Under the pieces are notes generated by a model, which was not told the DNA's origin, did no database searches, and saw only the letters and a list, made by a program, of their open reading frames with translations. A program made the translations under genes and the position numbers. A DNA stretch of 64,000 nucleotides, taken from positions 1 to 64,000 of the forward strand of contig NZ_BBBX01000015.1 in assembly GCF_001311785.1 (NCBI RefSeq). The letters run 5' to 3'. The stretch's first letter is position 1. Each line of letters begins with the position of its first letter. The stretch comes from Lacticaseibacillus saniviri JCM 17471 = DSM 24301. GTDB taxonomy: Bacteria; Bacillota; Bacilli; Lactobacillales; Lactobacillaceae. Shown here piece after piece: positions 1 through 14,172 of the stretch.

Positions 1-268
1 TCGCCCCTAACCAAGTTAGAAGCGAGTCATCGCGGTACCATTCTAAGTTCGGTTGTAGGCGCCTAACAACCCTGAATCACAGATCAAACAACCTGTGTGC
101 TTTGATAATGGCAGCCACGCCATCGCAGCCTCACTCAATGAGCTCGGTGCACCGCTAATTATGAGTCATTTTCAATCATCATCACTACCCCGTTCTCACC
201 ATTTCGGGTTCTCTGCACAGTCTAGACGACTTACTCTCTCATCGCGTTTGTTTCTTAAGATTGCAATC
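1..268 (-). ncRNA. T-box riboswitch leader (3' end cut by window edge)
   Basis: Read on the minus strand, this leader has the AGAGA-type Stem I element (GCAGAGAACCC followed by GGTGAGAACGGG, about 186-216), a loop-E-like AGTA, and the T-box core AATGGTACCGCG at about 30-41. After the core, CTCGCTTCTAAC can pair, using G-U pairs, with GTTAGGGGCGA to form the terminator, whose last bases are cut off at position 1. The controlled gene lies beyond the left edge and should be an aminoacyl-tRNA synthetase or an amino acid biosynthesis or transport gene. I could not fix the specifier codon. Confidence 0.88.
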
Positions 269-296
269 AATATACCGCGCCACAAAATGATGTCAA
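269..296 (-). promoter_or_regulatory. Promoter of the T-box leader
   Basis: On the minus strand a perfect -35 TTGACA (291-296) and a -10 TATATT (269-274) are 16 bases apart, directly upstream of the T-box leader. Confidence 0.8.
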
Positions 297-337
297 GACT
301 AAATTTGAATTGATTTTTAATGAGAAAAGGATTAGCG

Positions 338-370
338 TATAATCATTATCGAAATCAACTCAGTCAGGAG
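338..370 (+). promoter_or_regulatory. Probable dapE -10 box and ribosome binding site
   Basis: A consensus TATAAT sits at 338-343 with no strong -35 at the ideal distance (only T-rich sequence). AGGAG at 366-370 is nine bases before the ATG at 380 and fixes that start. Confidence 0.5.
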
Positions 371-379
371 TGAGTCATC

Positions 380-1503
380 ATGGATCCAATCACCCTATTG
401 CAACAGCTCATCCAGGTCAACAGTGTCAACGGCAATGAGCGTGCCGTCGTCCAAATCATTCAATCTTATTTAGCGGATGCCGGCATTGATGCCCATTTTG
501 TCGAAACAGCGCCCGGCCGCGATAATCTCATCGCAGAAATCGGGAGTGGCCACCCACTACTGGCTTGGACCGGCCATGCCGATGTTGTCAGTGCCGAACC
601 CGTAGCCAGTTAGGCACAGCCGCCATTTGCGGGCTTGATTCAAGCCGACACCATTATGGCCGTGGCAGTGTCGATATGAAAGGTGGGCTGGCAGCGATGA
701 CAGTGGCTCTTGCGACACTGCACCGGAATCATTTTGCCGGCCACATTCGCTTCATCGTCACTGTCGGCGAGGAATATGGTGCTCCCGGATCGCGGCAACT
801 CACCCAAGCGGGTGTCGTTGATGACATCGATGCCTTAGTTGTCGGTGAACCAACTGACCATCATATCGAATACGCTCACGCTGGCTCGTTCAACTACAAG
901 GTGCACAGCCAAGGCTTAGCCGGCCACAGTTCCCGCCCAGAACTGGCTAAAAATGCGATTGAGCCTCTCGCGGACTTCATCGTGCGTGAGCGACACCTGT
1001 TCGATGATGCGCCAACAGATCCTGTGATTGGCGCACTCGTACACAGCGTCACCGTCATCAATGGTGGGGCTCAGGTCAACACAATTCCCGACACCGCGAG
1101 TCTCGCCGGCAATGTCCGTCCCACCCCCAGTTTTACCAATCAGATGGTGACTGAGCGGCTGCAGTCCCTGGTCGATTCACTCAACAAGGAACCCGATAGT
1201 GAGCTCACTTTTGAGCTAACACACAGCTTCTTCCCCGTATATACCGAGCCCACAGATCCTCTGGTTCAAATCGCGCAACAGGTGGCCGAAAAAGCCTTCG
1301 ATCAGCGCATCCCGCTGACCATCTCACACGGTGCCACCGACGCGTCGGAATTCACGAAATCTGACAGTCACTTTCCGACCATTATTCTCGGGCCTGGAGA
1401 CAATCACCTCAGCCATCAGATCAATGAACATCTCCCATTAGCAGATTATCGGGCCGCGATAACCACCTACATCGATTTGGCTCAAGCCTATTTTGCTCAC
1501 TAA
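380..1503 (+). pseudogene. dapE: Succinyl-diaminopimelate desuccinylase / ArgE-DapE family M20 deacylase, disrupted
   Basis: M20 zinc metallohydrolase expected to deacylate N-succinyl-diaminopimelate (lysine and peptidoglycan precursor) or a related acyl amino acid. Visible motifs are TGHADVV (first metal ligand), GRGSVDMKGG, VGEEYGAPG and a C-terminal HGATDASEF. It is broken twice within 50 bases: a TAG at 611-613 where the family suggests TGG (S-W-A), then a missing T near 650 that would restore IYGRGSVDMKGG. About 374 residues when repaired, which is normal. The frame loss looks like sequencing error, but the TAG is a substitution, so true inactivation cannot be excluded. A good RBS precedes the ATG. 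Confidence 0.8.
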
Positions 1504-1547
1504 AAAAGTGCGTCACGGCAAATGATTTTGTCGCAACGCACTTTTTT
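1503..1547. terminator. Bidirectional terminator between dapE and the gcvH-like gene
   Basis: AAGTGCGT (1506-1513) pairs with ACGCACTT (1536-1543), with an A-tract on the left and a T-tract on the right. It serves both convergent genes. Confidence 0.85.
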
Positions 1548-1550
1548 ATT

Positions 1551-1847
1551 TTATTTAGGCTGCTTTACAGTGACAACCCAGTTTTGCTTTTGGCTCATAT
1601 CATTCAGCAGCTCGGGTTGGTCCGCCAATGCTGCGTGCACTTGCATCACTTGGCCCGTAATCGGGCTATCGAGATCCAAGACTGCTTTTTCGGCTTCAAC
1701 CGCAAACAGTGGTTCATCCACCGTGACCTGATCACCGATATCCGGCAAATCAACGAATTTGATTTGGCCCAATTCTTCCTGCGCCTCAGTCGTTAAGCCC
1801 AGCTTTGTTGTGCCGTCAGCTTGTTCTTCTTGCCAAAAATATGCCAT
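1551..1847 (-). CDS. gcvH: Glycine cleavage H-like lipoyl-domain protein
   Basis: A 98-residue single lipoyl domain. The segment FAVEAEKAVLDLDSPITG carries the lysine normally lipoylated in GcvH and E2 proteins. The start is ATG at 1847, preceded by GGAGAGG; an upstream ATG five codons earlier overlaps that RBS and is unlikely. No glycine cleavage P or T genes or lipoate ligase are nearby, so it may act as a lipoyl carrier in a lipoate relay rather than in glycine cleavage. Shorter than classic GcvH (about 125). Confidence 0.8.
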   Translation of the reverse strand: MAYFWQEEQADGTTKLGLTTEAQEELGQIKFVDLPDIGDQVTVDEPLFAVEAEKAVLDLDSPITGQVMQVHAALADQPELLNDMSQKQNWVVTVKQPK

Positions 1848-1869
1848 GCTATCCTCTCCCATTCAAAGC

Positions 1870-3066
1870 TTATTGGAAGCCTTCCTGTTCCTGGCTAAAC
1901 ATGTAGCTGGTGTGGTGATAGCGCATCGATAGCACTAACCCAACCGACAGCATGTTGGCTAACAAGAATGAACCCCCCTGTGAGATGAACGGTAATGGAA
2001 TCCCGGTCAGTGGTAACAGCCCGATGTTCATCCCAATATTTTCAAAAACGTGGAACACAATCATCATAATCACACCGGTTGTGATGTAGGCGTAAAACTC
2101 ATTTTGGTGTCAAAAATGACGCGAATCATTTGATAAATCAGTAAGAAATACAACAGAATGAGGCCCGCGGCACCGATGAAACCAAACGCTTCACCGATTG
2201 CTGAGAACACCATATCAGATTCCTGAACGGGTACGACCACTTGGAGGTGATTGAAGCCCTTACCCGTGAGCTGGCCGGAGCCAATGGCCTTCATCGACTG
2301 CCACAGCTGGAAGCTATCACCGGTTGTATTACCCGAAGGATTCAACCAGGAATCAATCCGGGCGAATTGATAGGCCTTAAAGCCCACTGTCGATAGGAGT
2401 TGTCGCCCCCATGACTGGGTCACCAGCAGAATGGCAGAACCACCCACAGCCGCCGCTACGCCCGCGACTGGCGCAATAATCTTCCAGGTAATCCCCGAGA
2501 CCAGAACAACACCAGAAAAAATAGCCAGAAAGACCAAGGTCGTCCCTAAGTCTTTTTGCAACAGCATCAACGCGACAACCGGCAGTGTCCACAGGAGCAT
2601 CGTCCCGAGCAAACGCCAATCATTCTTCACCGAATGCTGGTATTCCGTGTTGTGTTGCGTGACGGCGCGACCTAGCATCAAAATATACGCCGGCTTCATC
2701 ACCTCAGACGGTTGAAACGTGATTGGTCCAAACTTGAACCAACTTTTGGCCCCCCGTCGAGGCCGCCACATTGCGATCATACAGGAACAAAACCGCAATC
2801 AGTAGAAATATCCCGATGCCATACAGCACTGGCGCGATTCGCCAAAGCTGTTCCGCGTCAAACTGAATCACAATCGCGATTCCGACGCCCCCAATGATGT
2901 ACCAGACCGCCTGCATGATCAGCGCCCGCATCGGGGAAGCCGTGCCTGCATGCACAATCGACATGTAGATTGCGGCCATTCCCACCAGTGCCAGCAACAT
3001 AACTGACAAAATGATTCCATAATCTAACCGACTCGTGGGTTCTTCGGCATTTAATTCCTTAGCCAC
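1870..3066 (-). CDS. rodA: RodA/FtsW-type peptidoglycan polymerase (SEDS family), frameshifted
   Basis: A multi-pass SEDS glycosyltransferase that polymerises lipid II with a class B PBP during side-wall growth; the nearby mreB suggests RodA rather than FtsW. Features are TGAKSWF(K)FGPITFQPSE in the middle and PLTGIPLPFISQGGS near the end, with about ten hydrophobic segments. Two frame breaks interrupt it: one extra G in the G-run at 2750-2755 and one missing A at about 2102-2105 (minus-strand A-run). Repaired length is about 399 residues. It is 47 bases upstream of the lipoyl gene's start region and probably co-transcribed. Confidence 0.88.
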
Positions 3067-3101
3067 AGCACTCGTCCCTTCGTTGTTTTCTCTATTACAG
3101 C

Positions 3102-3140
3102 AAAAACCACCTCAGCAATCAAGCTGACGTGGTCGGTTTT
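3102..3140 (-). terminator. Terminator after the mreB-DUF2969 gene group
   Basis: Minus-strand hairpin AAAACCGACCACGTCAGC / GCTGAGGTGGTTTTT with a terminal T-run, between DUF2969 and rodA. It separates rodA from the upstream genes. Confidence 0.75.
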
Positions 3141-3149
3141 AACGCTAAC

Positions 3150-3371
3150 TTAACTGTGGTGCAGATGATATTCTGAAATCAGAAAATTGACCGCATCATC
3201 GATATTCTTGAACCGATTAGCCGTTGTATTCCCTGCCAAATAAGCTGCGAACTTGTCGCCTTCAGATTCAATGTAACCAATCTCTTGCTTACCCAAACTG
3301 AGGACGGAAACCGTTCGACCATTGCGTGTCACATCATCAAGTGCCACTTTAATTTTCTGTTCCTTAGCCAA
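3150..3371 (-). CDS. DUF2969 family protein
   Basis: A 73-residue protein of the DUF2969 family, small conserved lactobacillal proteins of unknown function. It is soluble, has a basic N-terminus, and ends in a His-rich tail. Its start overlaps the end of yidD by eight bases, indicating translational coupling. Its usual company, as here, is mreB, yidD and rodA, which suggests a link to the cell envelope, but no activity is known to me. Confidence 0.8.
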   Translation of the reverse strand: MAKEQKIKVALDDVTRNGRTVSVLSLGKQEIGYIESEGDKFAAYLAGNTTANRFKNIDDAVNFLISEYHLHHS

Positions 3372-3635
3372 TATGTTGCTCCTTGTCTTGTTTGTCTGTG
3401 GCCCGATTGCGTCTTAACGTGAAGTAATCAGGCACCGGATCATAGCCACCACGAATAAATGGATTGCAGCGCAAAATCCGTGCAATCCCCATCACGCTGC
3501 CCTTCAGTGCGCCGTGCTTTTCCAGCGCCCCCAGCATGTAACTCGAACACGTCGGATAGTAACGACAGCTGGGTGGAAACAGTGGTGAAATAAATCGTTG
3601 ATAGCCACGAACCAGTAATTTGAGTCCTTTTTCAT
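3364..3635 (-). CDS. yidD: Membrane protein insertion efficiency factor YidD, frameshifted near the start
   Basis: YidD family (UPF0161), thought to help YidC-dependent membrane insertion. The signature [18 protein letters not shown] and the later [21 protein letters not shown] are intact. The start is ATG at 3635 with AGGAG five bases upstream. The A-run in codons 2-3 (3628-3632) is one A short, so the annotated ATG is out of frame with the body; restoring it gives [13 protein letters not shown] and about 90 residues. Overlaps DUF2969. Confidence 0.85.
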
Positions 3636-3643
3636 TGCATCTC

Positions 3644-3814
3644 CTAGTGAAGGAAATCGAAAATGTGCCCCCAGGTGCTAGGCAAAAAGATCTTGAGTGG
3701 ATTGCCACCACCAACACCGTAACCAACCATCAGGCCAATCAACAGCGCGATGAGCGCAAATAAGAGCCCCCAGCCCACTTTTTTGAGGACTTGCCCTGCG
3801 TAATGTGAACTCAC
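3644..3814 (-). CDS. Small membrane protein, RpoB/EpsA-like (annotated elsewhere as RNA polymerase subunit beta)
   Basis: A 56-residue protein starting at GTG 3814 behind AGGAGG. It has a short basic N-terminus, one strong hydrophobic helix ([20 protein letters not shown]) and an amphipathic tail ending in DFLH. Homologues directly downstream of mreB in lactobacilli carry the misleading name DNA-directed RNA polymerase subunit beta; this is not a polymerase catalytic subunit. It sits between mreB and yidD with 11- and 8-base gaps. Confidence 0.72.
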   Translation of the reverse strand: MSSHYAGQVLKKVGWGLLFALIALLIGLMVGYGVGGGNPLKIFLPSTWGHIFDFLH

Positions 3815-3825
3815 AGATAGGCCTC

Positions 3826-4815
3826 CTAGTATTGCTTGTGGTGTGCGATATTATCGAGCAGTGTGCCTGTCCCAAGTGCCACGGCGTCCAGTGGTGCATC
3901 TGCTAAGAGCACAGGGACCTTGAGTTCAGAAGCGAAGAGTTGTGAAATACCCTTCAATAAGGCCCCACCACCGGTCAACATGATTCCGCGATCGATAATG
4001 TCAGCGGACAGTTCAGGTGGTGTTTGTTCAAGCACTTCCTTAGCCGCGCCAACAATCGCCAGCATCGTTTCATGCAAGGCTTCTTCGACTTCAGCTGCTG
4101 TGACTTCGACTTCGCGAGGTAAACCGGTTGCAATATCACGCCCACGCACTTCGATTGTCTCTTCAGGGTCGGCGTCATACACCGCCCCGATTTCGATCTT
4201 AATCTTTTCAGCGGTGTGTTCCCCGATCAGTAACTTATGCTTGTTCTTAACGTAAGCGACGATGGCAGCATCCATGCGATCACCGGCGAGCCGCAAACTC
4301 CGACTCGTTACGATTTCACCCATTGATAAGACCGCCACATCAGCAGTCCCACCACCGATATCAATGACCATGTTGCCTTGAGGTTGGAAAATATCCAAAC
4401 CAGCACCAACAGCAGCCACTTTTGGTTCAAATTCCAAGTAGACCTTCCGGCCACCGGATTTCTCCGCTGCCTGAATAATCGCCTTTTGTTCGATAGAAGT
4501 AATATTTGTTGGTGCGCAGATCAAGATATTTGGCTTCGATAAGACGCCTTTGACATCTAATTTGTTGATAAAGTATTCAAGCATGGCTTCTGTGATGTCA
4601 AAATCTGCAATCACGCCATCCTTTAATGGTCGAATTGACCGGATATTACCGGGAGTACGACCGACCATGCGATAGGCTTCTGTGCCCACCGCAAGGACTT
4701 TGCCGGTCTTTGTATCAATCGCGACAACAGAAGGTTCGTTTAATACGATCCCTTTGCCTTTCACGTTGATGAGGACATTTGCCGTCCCTAAATCAATCCC
4801 AATGTCTTTTGCCAT
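3826..4815 (-). CDS. mreB: Rod shape-determining actin homologue MreB/Mbl
   Basis: A complete 329-residue bacterial actin that polymerises under the membrane and directs the RodA-PBP elongation machinery. The nucleotide-binding motifs are present: DLGTANVLI at residue 7, DIGGGTADVAVL in the middle and LTGGGALLKG near residue 285. Starts with ATG 4815 after GGAGAG. No frame damage. The neighbours rodA and yidD fit a cell-shape role. Confidence 0.95.
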   Translation of the reverse strand: MAKDIGIDLGTANVLINVKGKGIVLNEPSVVAIDTKTGKVLAVGTEAYRMVGRTPGNIRSIRPLKDGVIADFDITEAMLEYFINKLDVKGVLSKPNILICAPTNITSIEQKAIIQAAEKSGGRKVYLEFEPKVAAVGAGLDIFQPQGNMVIDIGGGTADVAVLSMGEIVTSRSLRLAGDRMDAAIVAYVKNKHKLLIGEHTAEKIKIEIGAVYDADPEETIEVRGRDIATGLPREVEVTAAEVEEALHETMLAIVGAAKEVLEQTPPELSADIIDRGIMLTGGGALLKGISQLFASELKVPVLLADAPLDAVALGTGTLLDNIAHHKQY

Positions 4816-4849
4816 GGATGTTCTCTCCTCTAAGATTAACTAATAATGA

Positions 4850-4878
4850 ATTATACTCTGGATTGAACCGTTTTTCTA
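4850..4878 (-). promoter_or_regulatory. mreB promoter
   Basis: Minus-strand TATAAT at 4850-4855 with a weak -35 TAGAAA at 4873-4878 and a 17-base spacer, 35 bases before the mreB ATG. Confidence 0.6.
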
Positions 4879-4923
4879 CCTCAGCCTTTTTCCTATCTCT
4901 ATTTTAATATTTGGATAGTCTAA

Positions 4924-5163
4924 CTACTGCACCAAATAAATCAGGTTGCGAGCCGCCTCAAGAAGGGACAAGAAGAACTCACTCACACCAAAGCCCAGTG
5001 CAATGGCGATGAAAAGTAATAAAAAGCGACTCTCATTCACATGATTGGGGCGCAAGAACTGGTCAAACCTGACCGCGCGCAGCATCCGAAATGCCGTCGC
5101 GATAAAGAAGAAATGCGACGCAATCGTCAGTAATGCGGTAAATCCAAGATCTCGATACATCAT
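4924..5163 (-). CDS. DUF1146 family membrane protein (YwzB-like)
   Basis: A 79-residue protein with two hydrophobic helices (about residues 8-30 and 48-70), matching the DUF1146/YwzB family that typically follows the ATP synthase operon in Firmicutes. Function unknown. It starts at ATG 5163 and has its own space after the atp terminator. Confidence 0.75.
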   Translation of the reverse strand: MMYRDLGFTALLTIASHFFFIATAFRMLRAVRFDQFLRPNHVNESRFLLLFIAIALGFGVSEFFLSLLEAARNLIYLVQ

Positions 5164-5246
5164 TTCACCTCCGAGTTCATTCGCCCTTCCACTTTACCGT
5201 GCCATTGAAAGAATAACAAGTGCCGTATCACAACTCTTGTTTGACA

Positions 5247-5288
5247 CAAAAAAGGCTGTACCAAGACTTGATGTCTTTGGTACAGCCT
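5247..5288 (-). terminator. ATP synthase operon terminator
   Basis: A near-perfect minus-strand hairpin of AGGCTGTACCAAAGAC and GTCTTGGTACAGCCT around a short loop, followed by a run of six T, 25 bases after the atpC stop. Confidence 0.92.
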
Positions 5289-5313
5289 AATGTGAGATTC
5301 ACAAGAATCGAAA

Positions 5314-5741
5314 TTACTTCCCAGTCTTAACGTGAATCCGATTGATTGCCCGTTGCAGTGCGACCTGAGCCCGTTGTGCTTCATCAGTGTCGTGTTGTGC
5401 TTGTGCTTCTTGCAGGTGTTGTTGTGCACGTTGTCGTGCAGCTTCCGCCCGTGAGAGGTCAATATCACGTTCACGTTCCGCTGAATCCGCTACAATTGAG
5501 GCCACGTTATCGGACATTTCCATGAAGCCACCGTTAACAGCAATGAGGTCCTCATGCCCAGGATTATCAATCCGGCGCACATGAACTTCCCCAATTGGAG
5601 TGGCGTGACGATTGGTTCATGGTTAGCCATGATCCCAAGGTCACCATCGATAGACCGCACAATGACCATTGTTGCATGGTGATTGTAAACCAGGCCATCA
5701 GGGGTCACAATGTTGACGGTCAGGTGAGTTTCTTCAGCCAC
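5314..5741 (-). CDS. atpC: ATP synthase F1 epsilon subunit, frameshifted
   Basis: Epsilon subunit of F1Fo ATP synthase: an N-terminal beta-sandwich (LTVNIVTPDGLVYNHHA, then GDLGIMANHEPIVTPLQLG) and a C-terminal helical hairpin rich in Ala, Gln and Arg. The frame breaks at the G-run near 5589-5592, where one base is missing; repair reads LQLGEVHVRRIDNPGHEDLIAVNGG. Repaired length is about 142 residues, normal for the family. Last gene of the operon. Confidence 0.92.
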
Positions 5742-5755
5742 GGCCGTTCCCCCCT

Positions 5756-7258
<1,503 letters not shown>

Positions 7259-8191
7259 CTATTCAAGCGCGGCTGCCCCACCGACAATTTCGGTAATTTC
7301 AGTTGTAATCGCAGCTTGTCGTGCCCGATTATACTCAGTCGATAATGAGGAGATCAAGTCATTGGCGTTATCTGTCGCACTCTTCATGGCCGTTGTTGAG
7401 GCAGCGTGTTCCGCTGTCTTAGCGTCCATGATGGCACCAAAGATTAAGCTCTCAGCGTACTGTGGCAAAATCGCATCCAACACTGATTCGGGATCAGGTT
7501 CGGTGAGATATTCGATGTGTTGATCAGAAACTTCCGAAACATCTAAGTCAGTAATCGGCAGCATCTTTTCAGCACGGAACGCTGAAGTCAATGAGTTGAC
7601 GTGATGGTTATAGCAAACGTATAACTCATCAAACACTTGGCTATTAAACATGGTAACCGCCGTTTGAATGATTTCGCGAACCTCGTTGAAGGTTGGGATA
7701 TCGCTCACACCACGATACTCATAAGCCAAGTTCATGCCCCGAGCTTTGAAAAAGTCGGCGCCAACCCCACCAATCGCCATCATGACGTATTCGTCTGACG
7801 ACTTGTGGTCTTGATTAATCATTTGCATCATCGCTTTTAAGATTGTGCTGTTATAGCCACCAACTAATCCACGATCAGAAGTAATCACCAGATAACCGGT
7901 TTTCTTCACTGGCCGTTGTTGCAACAGGCTAGACAATTGTAAGCCTAGGCCGTTGGTTGAGGCTGTATCAGAACCATCAGAAGCAATTTGCTTGGCGAGC
8001 TCAAGGAGTTGTGGCGACGCAATGTGCGTCACAATCTCGCGAATCTTTGAAGAATAGACTTCATAGTTCTTGGCACGCTTTTCGATCTGAGTCAGCTTAG
8101 CCCCAGAGACCATTTGCATGGCTTGGGTAATCTGGCCTGTCTTTTTAGTCGACGCGATCTGGCGTTGAATATCCATCAATGATTCAGCCAT
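7259..8191 (-). CDS. atpG: ATP synthase F1 gamma subunit
   Basis: A complete 310-residue central-stalk rotor subunit. The N-terminal helix [20 protein letters not shown] and the C-terminal [26 protein letters not shown] are the conserved coiled-coil ends; the middle has [16 protein letters not shown] 8191 follows GGAGGTG. Eleven bases separate it from atpA. Confidence 0.96.
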   Translation of the reverse strand: MAESLMDIQRQIASTKKTGQITQAMQMVSGAKLTQIEKRAKNYEVYSSKIREIVTHIASPQLLELAKQIASDGSDTASTNGLGLQLSSLLQQRPVKKTGYLVITSDRGLVGGYNSTILKAMMQMINQDHKSSDEYVMMAIGGVGADFFKARGMNLAYEYRGVSDIPTFNEVREIIQTAVTMFNSQVFDELYVCYNHHVNSLTSAFRAEKMLPITDLDVSEVSDQHIEYLTEPDPESVLDAILPQYAESLIFGAIMDAKTAEHAASTTAMKSATDNANDLISSLSTEYNRARQAAITTEITEIVGGAAALE

Positions 8192-8202
8192 GTGGCACCT
8201 CC

Positions 8203-10269
<2,067 letters not shown>

Positions 10270-10283
<14 letters not shown>

Positions 10284-10761
10284 TGGTATCACCTAACCCT
10301 TTAATGTAATCATCAATGAGTTGTTGTTGATCACTGGCACTGAGTTCCTTGCCGATAATCTTAGTCGCGATGGCTAATGATAATTCTGCAACGACATTCT
10401 TAGCATCTGCCAAAGCATCCTGCTTAGCCTGATCAATATCAGTCTGCGCATTTTGCTTCAACGTGCTCACTTCAGTTTGTGCCTGAGTCAGCAATGCTTG
10501 GCGTTGTTTCTCACCATTTTCTTTCGCACTATTCACGATCTTTAATGCATCGGCTTGGGAGTTTTTCAGCTCGTCTTGGCGTTGTGCTGCCAAATCAGCG
10601 GCTTCCTTACGGGCATTATCAGCATAATCCAAATCGTTGGTAATCTTATCTTGGCGATCGGTCATCATTTTTGATACTGGCTTGAAGGCAACTTTACCAA
10701 CAGCGAACATCAGAACGGCGAACGTCACAATCAAGAATAGCATATCACCTAATTCGGCCAT
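10270..10761 (-). CDS. atpF: ATP synthase Fo b subunit
   Basis: A 163-residue peripheral stalk protein with one N-terminal membrane helix (residues 5-22) followed by a long charged, Ala/Gln-rich coiled coil and the C-terminal delta-binding end. Overlaps atpH by 14 bases. Confidence 0.94.
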
Positions 10762-10795
10762 GACTTGTCACTCCCTCCTCTTGAATTATTTGAAA

Positions 10796-11734
<939 letters not shown>

Positions 11735-11966
11735 AGAATTCACCTCCTTACTATCATCGAAGAAGGGTCGCGATATGTATCACCCTAAGGCGGTATGTCG
11801 TTCGTGACCCCCGGGCGATGTTGAAATCGCGGATTGTCGGGAAACTCCTACAAAACACAATCATTACTCTAACACCATTTACTGAAAAAGACAAAGGAAT
11901 TCATAACTTTATTCGTCGTCTTGAATGTTGTGATTTTTCATGTGTCAAATTCCGTTTTCAGCAATT
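11735..11966 (-). promoter_or_regulatory. atp operon upstream region with leader hairpins
   Basis: No gene seen. On the minus strand there is a TTGACA at 11943-11948 with only a weak -10 downstream, so the promoter call is tentative. The leader then has a small hairpin (GCGAT / ATCGC, about 11815-11830) and a larger stem pairing GGGTCACGA with TCGCGACCC (about 11765-11810) just before the atpB ribosome binding site. The stems could affect mRNA stability or translation of atpB; no known riboswitch family is recognised. Confidence 0.4.
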
Positions 11967-12008
11967 GAAAAAGAGACACGCGAAGACATTGAGGTGTCTT
12001 GCTGTCTC
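11967..12008 (-). terminator. Terminator of the glyA-upp unit
   Basis: Minus-strand GAGACA (12003-12008) pairs with TGTCTC (11973-11978) and inner AAGACA pairs with TGTCTT, followed by five T. It lies about 110 bases after the upp stop. Confidence 0.75.
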
Positions 12009-12116
12009 TGTTTTCAATATAAGCAATCACAGGATCTTGAGGCAATGAAAATGACCTGTAAAAATGGTCCAAACCATTTCACAATTTGCCCCACCTCCGT
12101 GTGAGCTTATTCAGGT

Positions 12117-12744
<628 letters not shown>

Positions 12745-12790
12745 ATGTAAAAGCCCCCTTGTGTCGTTAGCAACAGTAGATAAATCTTAT

Positions 12791-14022
12791 CTATTTTAAG
12801 GGATGCTTAGCCGTCATGGCAAGTACTTCCTGCTTAATCTCATCAAGTTTTCCTTGATTATCACGATTTTGGATAGTCGCACTGATTAATTCCGCGACCC
12901 GCTTGCTCTCTGCAGCGTCAAAACCACGTGTGGTGATTGCCGCTGTCCCGACACGAATCCCACTTGTTTTGAATGGGCCGTTGCTTCGCCAGGGATTTGG
13001 TTCTTGTTCGTGGTAATCATCACGGTATCGAGCAGATCCTGAACGTCGCGTCCATTCAGACCATAGGCGGTGACATCGAGTAAGGCCAGGTGATTGTCAG
13101 AGCCGCCAGCAATCAGGCGCAACTTATCGTCTTCCTTAAAGCCTTCCACCATGGCTTGCATGTTGATCACCACTTGTTTGGCGTAATCCGCAAAGTCAGG
13201 TTTCAGTGCTTCACCGAGTGCAACCGCCTTAGCGGCAATCACGTGATCGAGTGGCCCCCCCTGAATACCAGGGAACAAGGCGGAGTTGATTGCCTTGCCA
13301 TATTGTTCTTTGGCCAGAATCATCCCGCCACGGGGGCCGCGCAGTGTTTTATGCGTCGTTGTCGTGACCACGTCCGCATATGGAACGGGGTTCATGTGCA
13401 TGCCACCGGCAACCAGTCCAGCGATATGTGCCATATCTACCATTAAAAAGGCACCTACGCCATCAGCAATCTCGCGGAACTTCTTGAAGTCGATTAAGCG
13501 ACTGTATGCAGAAGCGCCCGCAACAATCATCCGTGGCTTCACACTTTGGGCGATTTCTTCAATCTTGGCGTAATCCAGCACTTCACTGTCAGGATCAACC
13601 CCATAATGGTAGAAATGATAGGTTTGGCCGGAGAAATTGACGGTGCTCCCATGGGTCAAGTGACCACCATCTGTCAGGTCCATGGCTAAGACCACATCAC
13701 CATCTTCGAGAAAAGCGCGATAGGTCGCCATGTTGGCTTGTGAGCCCGAATGTGGTTGCACATTGGCAAATTCGGCACCAAATAATTGTTTGGCCCGATC
13801 AATCGCGAGATTTTCAACCACATCGATGAATTCATTACCACCGTAGTACCGATGGCCCGGATAACCTTCGGAGTATTTGTTGGTCAAAACGGAACCTTGA
13901 GCAGCACGAACAGCGGGACTCACAATATTTTCTGACGCAATCAATTCAATATTGTGTTGTTGACGTTCCTCTTCGTTTGCAATCGCTTGAAACAGTTCTG
14001 GATCAGTGTTCAAAAAATCCAT
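12791..14022 (-). CDS. glyA: Serine hydroxymethyltransferase, frameshifted
   Basis: PLP enzyme interconverting serine and glycine with tetrahydrofolate, the main one-carbon donor for thymidylate and purines. The PLP lysine is in [16 protein letters not shown]. The start is ATG 14022 ([11 protein letters not shown]) after GGAGGGG. One A is missing from an A-run at about 12967-12970; repair reads [18 protein letters not shown] and extends to a stop at 12791, about 411 residues. Confidence 0.94.
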
Positions 14023-14131
14023 GGACAATCCCCTCCTTGTGTACACCCATTATAGCAAAGGCGACAGGACGTGACTACTAAACGACGCCCAATTGACGAA
14101 CTTTTTCATCAAAAATCCCGCCATTAGACAC

Positions 14132-14165
14132 AAAAACCGGATATTATTCTAAAAATAATATCCGG
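14132..14165 (-). terminator. Terminator after tsaC
   Basis: A perfect 12-bp stem CCGGATATTATT / AATAATATCCGG followed by five T on the minus strand, eight bases after the tsaC stop. It ends the tdk-prfA-prmC-tsaC unit, so glyA needs its own promoter. Confidence 0.92.
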
Positions 14166-14172
14166 CGTCGTT

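Noticed and set aside
95-313. 72-codon plus-strand frame at the left edge
   Set aside because: It is the antisense of the T-box leader and its promoter, both of which explain the sequence better.
3678-3899. 73-codon minus-strand frame across the mreB-yidD gap
   Set aside because: It is out of frame with the GTG-started 56-residue membrane protein, which has a perfect RBS and a typical helix; the longer frame overlaps the mreB end.
3826-4815. Idea that the 56-residue protein after mreB is an RNA polymerase subunit
   Set aside because: The name is used in databases for homologues, but the protein is a single membrane helix with no polymerase features.
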